Shown: positions 5,520-7,366 of the stretch, in pieces
Layout: each line of letters starts with the position of its first letter
Position numbering within the stretch: position 1 is the first letter of the stretch
Source: Natrialbaceae archaeon
GTDB taxonomy: Archaea > Halobacteriota > Halobacteria > Halobacteriales > Natrialbaceae
Length of the DNA: 7,366 nucleotides
Direction: 5' to 3'
Assembly: GCA_003552885.1 (NCBI GenBank)
Contig: PUPA01000142.1
Location: forward strand, 1 to 7,366
Notes under the pieces: generated by a model
What the model was told of the DNA's origin: nothing
The model's database searches: none
What the model saw: the letters and a program-made list of their open reading frames with translations, nothing else
Program-made: the position numbers and the translations under genes

Positions 5520-7171
5520 GTGAACTTCTGGACGGTGACTTCGAGCGTGTCGAGGTCGACGATCGGGGCGTACCCCGAGTCGGGGTCGATGTTGACGCTC
5601 TTTTGAAAGTCGGTCTGGGCCTGCCAGCAGCCGGAGTTGATCGCGAGCACGTTGTGGTACTTCCCGAAGCCGAGTTTGTGGACGTGGCCGGTGTGGAAGA
5701 CGTCGGGCACCTCCTCGATGACGAGGTAATCCCGCTCCTCCGGTGCGAGCCGGGTGTGGCCGCCGAACTGGGGGGCGACGTGGCGCTTTTTGAGTAGCTG
5801 GTACATCGCCCGGTGGGGCTCGTCGTAGCTGGCTTTCTCGGCGGGGAGTTCGGCGATCACCTCGTCCAAGCTGACGCCGTGGTACATCAACACGGAGACG
5901 CCCTCGATCGTCACCGTCGAGGGGTTGCTGACGATCCGGGCGTCGTGGGCGGACATGATCCCCCGGAGGCGGTCGTCGAACCCGGGCTGGGGTTCAGCCA
6001 GGCGCACCGCGTCGTGGTTGCCGGGGATCATGACGATCTCGAGGTCGCCGGGGACGGCCTTGAGGTGCTCGTTGAACGCCTCGTACTGCTCGTAGACGTC
6101 GACGATGTCGAGCTCCTCGTCCTGGTTCGGGTAGACGCCGACGCCCTCGACCATGTCCCCGGCGATCAGCAGGTACTCGACGTGTCGGGCCGGCTCGGAG
6201 TGCAGCCAGTCGGCGAAGGCGTTCCAGGCGTCTTCCATGAACTCCTGGCTGCCGACGTGGACGTCACTGATCAGCGCCGCCTGGACGTGACGGTCGGCCG
6301 TCGACGGTTCGTGGGTCCGGGGGACGTCCGGGAAGTACATCGCGTCGACGAACGCGATCCCCGAGTCGTCGGCGAGGGTGCCCTCCATCGCCAGCGCCTC
6401 GTCGAAGAGCAGCTCCTCGACGAGGTCGGTGTACTCGCGGTCTTTCATCACGAGCCACGGAAACGTGCCGGTGGCGTCCTCGAGTTCGACCAGCCAGTGG
6501 CCGCTCGCGGTCGACCGGACGTCGTTGACCAGCCCGACCATCGCGACCTCGCTTCCCCCCGGCATTCTCTCGATGGCGGTCGCCGGTCGGTGGTTGACCC
6601 GCCCGCGGAGTTTGGCACCCAGCCGCTCCAGGCGATCCCGGAAGACGGCGACGAAGTCCCGGTACTCCCCCGTGCCCGTGCTCGCGCCGGTCATGTCGCC
6701 GGCGACCTCGAGGCTCCGCAGGGAGGGGTCGCCCGATCGTTCGAACGTCCCGCCCGTCGACCGACCGGCTCGGCCACGCGCGGATCGCTCGGCCCCCCCG
6801 CCCGCCGACCGGTCCACGCCCGCCCCATCCGTCGTTTCGACTGGAGCCCGTTTTCCGGCGTACTCTCCCGTTTCCCCGGCTTCGGGGGAGTCTGTCGGGC
6901 CGGTCGCACTCGAAGTGAAGGGGTGTTCGTCCGGCCCCGAGCCGTGGCGGCCGTCGGGGGCCACGGGGCTCCGGTCGACGCCAGCCTCGAGCGCCGTTCT
7001 GACGTGGCCGGCCTCGACGACCAGCGCACCCTCCGGGACGGTGTCGACGACCCGCTCGAGCAGCGCTCCGGGCTCTTCGGCGGACGCGATCAGCGTCACC
7101 GCCTCCCGTTCGGCGTTGTACCCCCGGCTCGTCAGCTCGCGGACGATCCGGGCCGGCCCCTCCAGTGGCAC
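5516..7171 (-). CDS. polB: DNA polymerase D (DNA polymerase II) small subunit DP1
   Basis: Small subunit of the archaeal replicative polymerase PolD, carrying the 3'-5' proofreading exonuclease; it pairs with the large subunit DP2 (polC), which is not in this window. Product of 551 residues. Residues 1-65 are the N-terminal domain (PLEGPARIVRELTSRGYNAE). About 66-155 is a Gly, Ser, Arg and Thr-rich linker. An OB-fold follows at about 203-290. The calcineurin-like phosphodiesterase domain has Asp303-x-His305 (SDVHVGS), Asp339 (AGDMVEG), Asn385-His386 (GNHD), the YHGVS block, and His496 and His498 (TGHVHK). All metal-binding motifs look intact, so an active nuclease is expected. The GTG at 7171 begins the conserved N-terminus, and a CTTTTGAG element about 26 bases upstream suits a leaderless transcript. 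Gene name follows the usual polB (small)/polC (large) scheme; polA1 and polD1 are also used. Confidence 0.96.
   Translation of the reverse strand: MPLEGPARIVRELTSRGYNAEREAVTLIASAEEPGALLERVVDTVPEGALVVEAGHVRTALEAGVDRSPVAPDGRHGSGPDEHPFTSSATGPTDSPEAGETGEYAGKRAPVETTDGAGVDRSAGGGAERSARGRAGRSTGGTFERSGDPSLRSLEVAGDMTGASTGTGEYRDFVAVFRDRLERLGAKLRGRVNHRPATAIERMPGGSEVAMVGLVNDVRSTASGHWLVELEDATGTFPWLVMKDREYTDLVEELLFDEALAMEGTLADDSGIAFVDAMYFPDVPRTHEPSTADRHVQAALISDVHVGSQEFMEDAWNAFADWLHSEPARHVEYLLIAGDMVEGVGVYPNQDEELDIVDVYEQYEAFNEHLKAVPGDLEIVMIPGNHDAVRLAEPQPGFDDRLRGIMSAHDARIVSNPSTVTIEGVSVLMYHGVSLDEVIAELPAEKASYDEPHRAMYQLLKKRHVAPQFGGHTRLAPEERDYLVIEEVPDVFHTGHVHKLGFGKYHNVLAINSGCWQAQTDFQKSVNIDPDSGYAPIVDLDTLEVTVQKFT
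6709..6976 (-). other. Low-complexity linker region of DP1
   Basis: This codes for about residues 66-155 of DP1 and is rich in Gly, Ser, Thr, Arg and Asp, with loosely repeated RSxGG-type units (RSAGGGAERSARGRAGRS). It links the N-terminal domain to the OB-fold/phosphodiesterase part and is probably disordered. Such linkers vary in length between archaeal DP1 proteins. The arginine-rich part is less acidic than the rest of the protein. Confidence 0.7.
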
Positions 7172-7192
7172 GTCCGGTTATTCGCGACGGCC

Positions 7193-7200
7193 CTCAAAAG
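7193..7200 (-). promoter_or_regulatory. TATA-like element for the DP1 gene
   Basis: On the minus strand CTTTTGAG is centred about 26 bases before the GTG at 7171. That is the spacing for a leaderless archaeal transcript and supports the chosen GTG start. The assignment rests on position and local base composition only. Confidence 0.5.
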
Positions 7201-7264
7201 CGTGGCGACCCGCCGGTGGGAGCGAACAGAAGGTTGATTGTCGGCCCCGGCAAACCGCCCCACG

Positions 7265-7366
7265 ATGACCGGTCCCCGCGGCGACGACACGGACGACGTC
7301 GATCCCTCCGACGGCCGCGGGTCGGGCGATTCCGACGGCCGCGGCGACGGTCCCGTAGACGGCCCC
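7265..7366 (+). CDS. Partial CDS, acidic low-complexity N-terminus (possibly signal peptidase I)
   Basis: An ATG at 7265 opens a frame of 34 codons that runs off the right edge without a stop. The peptide begins MTGPRGDDTDDVDPSDGRG and is made mainly of Gly, Asp, Ser, Pro and Arg, typical of a disordered haloarchaeal N-terminal extension. It is divergent from DP1, with 93 bases between the two starts, and a weak TTGATTG element lies about 29 bases upstream. In some haloarchaea the DP1 gene is flanked by an S26 signal peptidase gene with such an acidic N-terminus and then by orc1/cdc6. That identity is inference from gene order; nothing catalytic is visible here. Confidence 0.5.
   Translation, partial: MTGPRGDDTDDVDPSDGRGSGDSDGRGDGPVDGP
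7307..7344 (+). repeat. Short direct repeat in the acidic N-terminal coding region
   Basis: TCCGACGGCCGCGG occurs at 7307-7320 and again at 7331-7344, a period of 24 bases (8 codons). It encodes a repeated Ser-Asp-Gly-Arg-Gly within the partial ORF that starts at 7265. It is probably simple low-complexity expansion in a disordered protein segment. Confidence 0.7.

Noticed and set aside
5813..7237. A 474-codon open frame on the plus strand opposite DP1
   Set aside because: It mirrors DP1 codons, has no recognisable domain, and DP1 has all its catalytic motifs in the other direction.
7307..7344. CRISPR-like or origin-type repeat array
   Set aside because: There are only two short copies inside an open frame with an 8-codon period and simple Ser-Asp-Gly-Arg-Gly coding; there are no spacers and no further copies.

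Overview
The window looks like the chromosome of a halophilic archaeon (class Halobacteria). Base composition is very GC-rich, the encoded proteins are rich in Asp, Glu and Arg and poor in Lys, several genes start with GTG, and TATA-like boxes sit about 25-32 bases ahead of start codons, as expected for leaderless transcripts. A gene for the small subunit of archaeal DNA polymerase D (DP1) makes the archaeal assignment firm. No genus can be named from the sequence alone.

Layout from left to right: (1) 1-71, minus strand, the first 23 codons of a protein that runs off the edge, overlapping by ATGA the end of a UspA-type universal stress protein (68-655, minus) with an added C-terminal four-cysteine zinc-ribbon-like module. 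(2) An AT-rich divergent promoter region (656-814). (3) On the plus strand, a carotenoid cleavage oxygenase of the BCO/RPE65-like branch (815-2221), then a short gap holding a 24-bp tandem duplication over the stop codon, then an iron-sulphur photolyase/cryptochrome of the PhrB (COG3046) family (2348-3910). (4) A small 2Fe-2S ferredoxin (3933-4271, minus), convergent with the photolyase. (5) A divergent intergenic region (4272-4467) with a TATA-like box for each side. (6) A possible 27-codon leader ORF (4468-4551) overlapping by ATGA a patatin-like serine hydrolase (4548-5519, plus). (7) DP1 (5516-7171, minus), whose stop codon shares one CTAG palindrome with the patatin stop. (8) A divergent acidic, low-complexity N-terminus (7265-7366, plus) that runs off the right edge.

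Taken together this is mostly a housekeeping and stress neighbourhood. The carotenoid oxygenase and the photolyase are consecutive on one strand and both are linked to light or pigment biology, so a light-related pair is a reasonable inference, but the sequence does not prove cotranscription. The patatin-like enzyme belongs to a type that includes a haloarchaeal polyhydroxyalkanoate granule depolymerase (PhaZh1), so carbon-store mobilisation is one possible role. In some other haloarchaea DP1 lies beside a signal peptidase I gene and an orc1/cdc6 replication origin; the acidic partial ORF at the right edge would fit the signal peptidase, but this cannot be confirmed here. I see no CRISPR array, insertion sequence, tRNA or rRNA. 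I do not see strong evidence for an entirely new system; the most unusual local structures are the stop-codon duplication, the coupled mini-ORF before the patatin gene and the shared CTAG stop.
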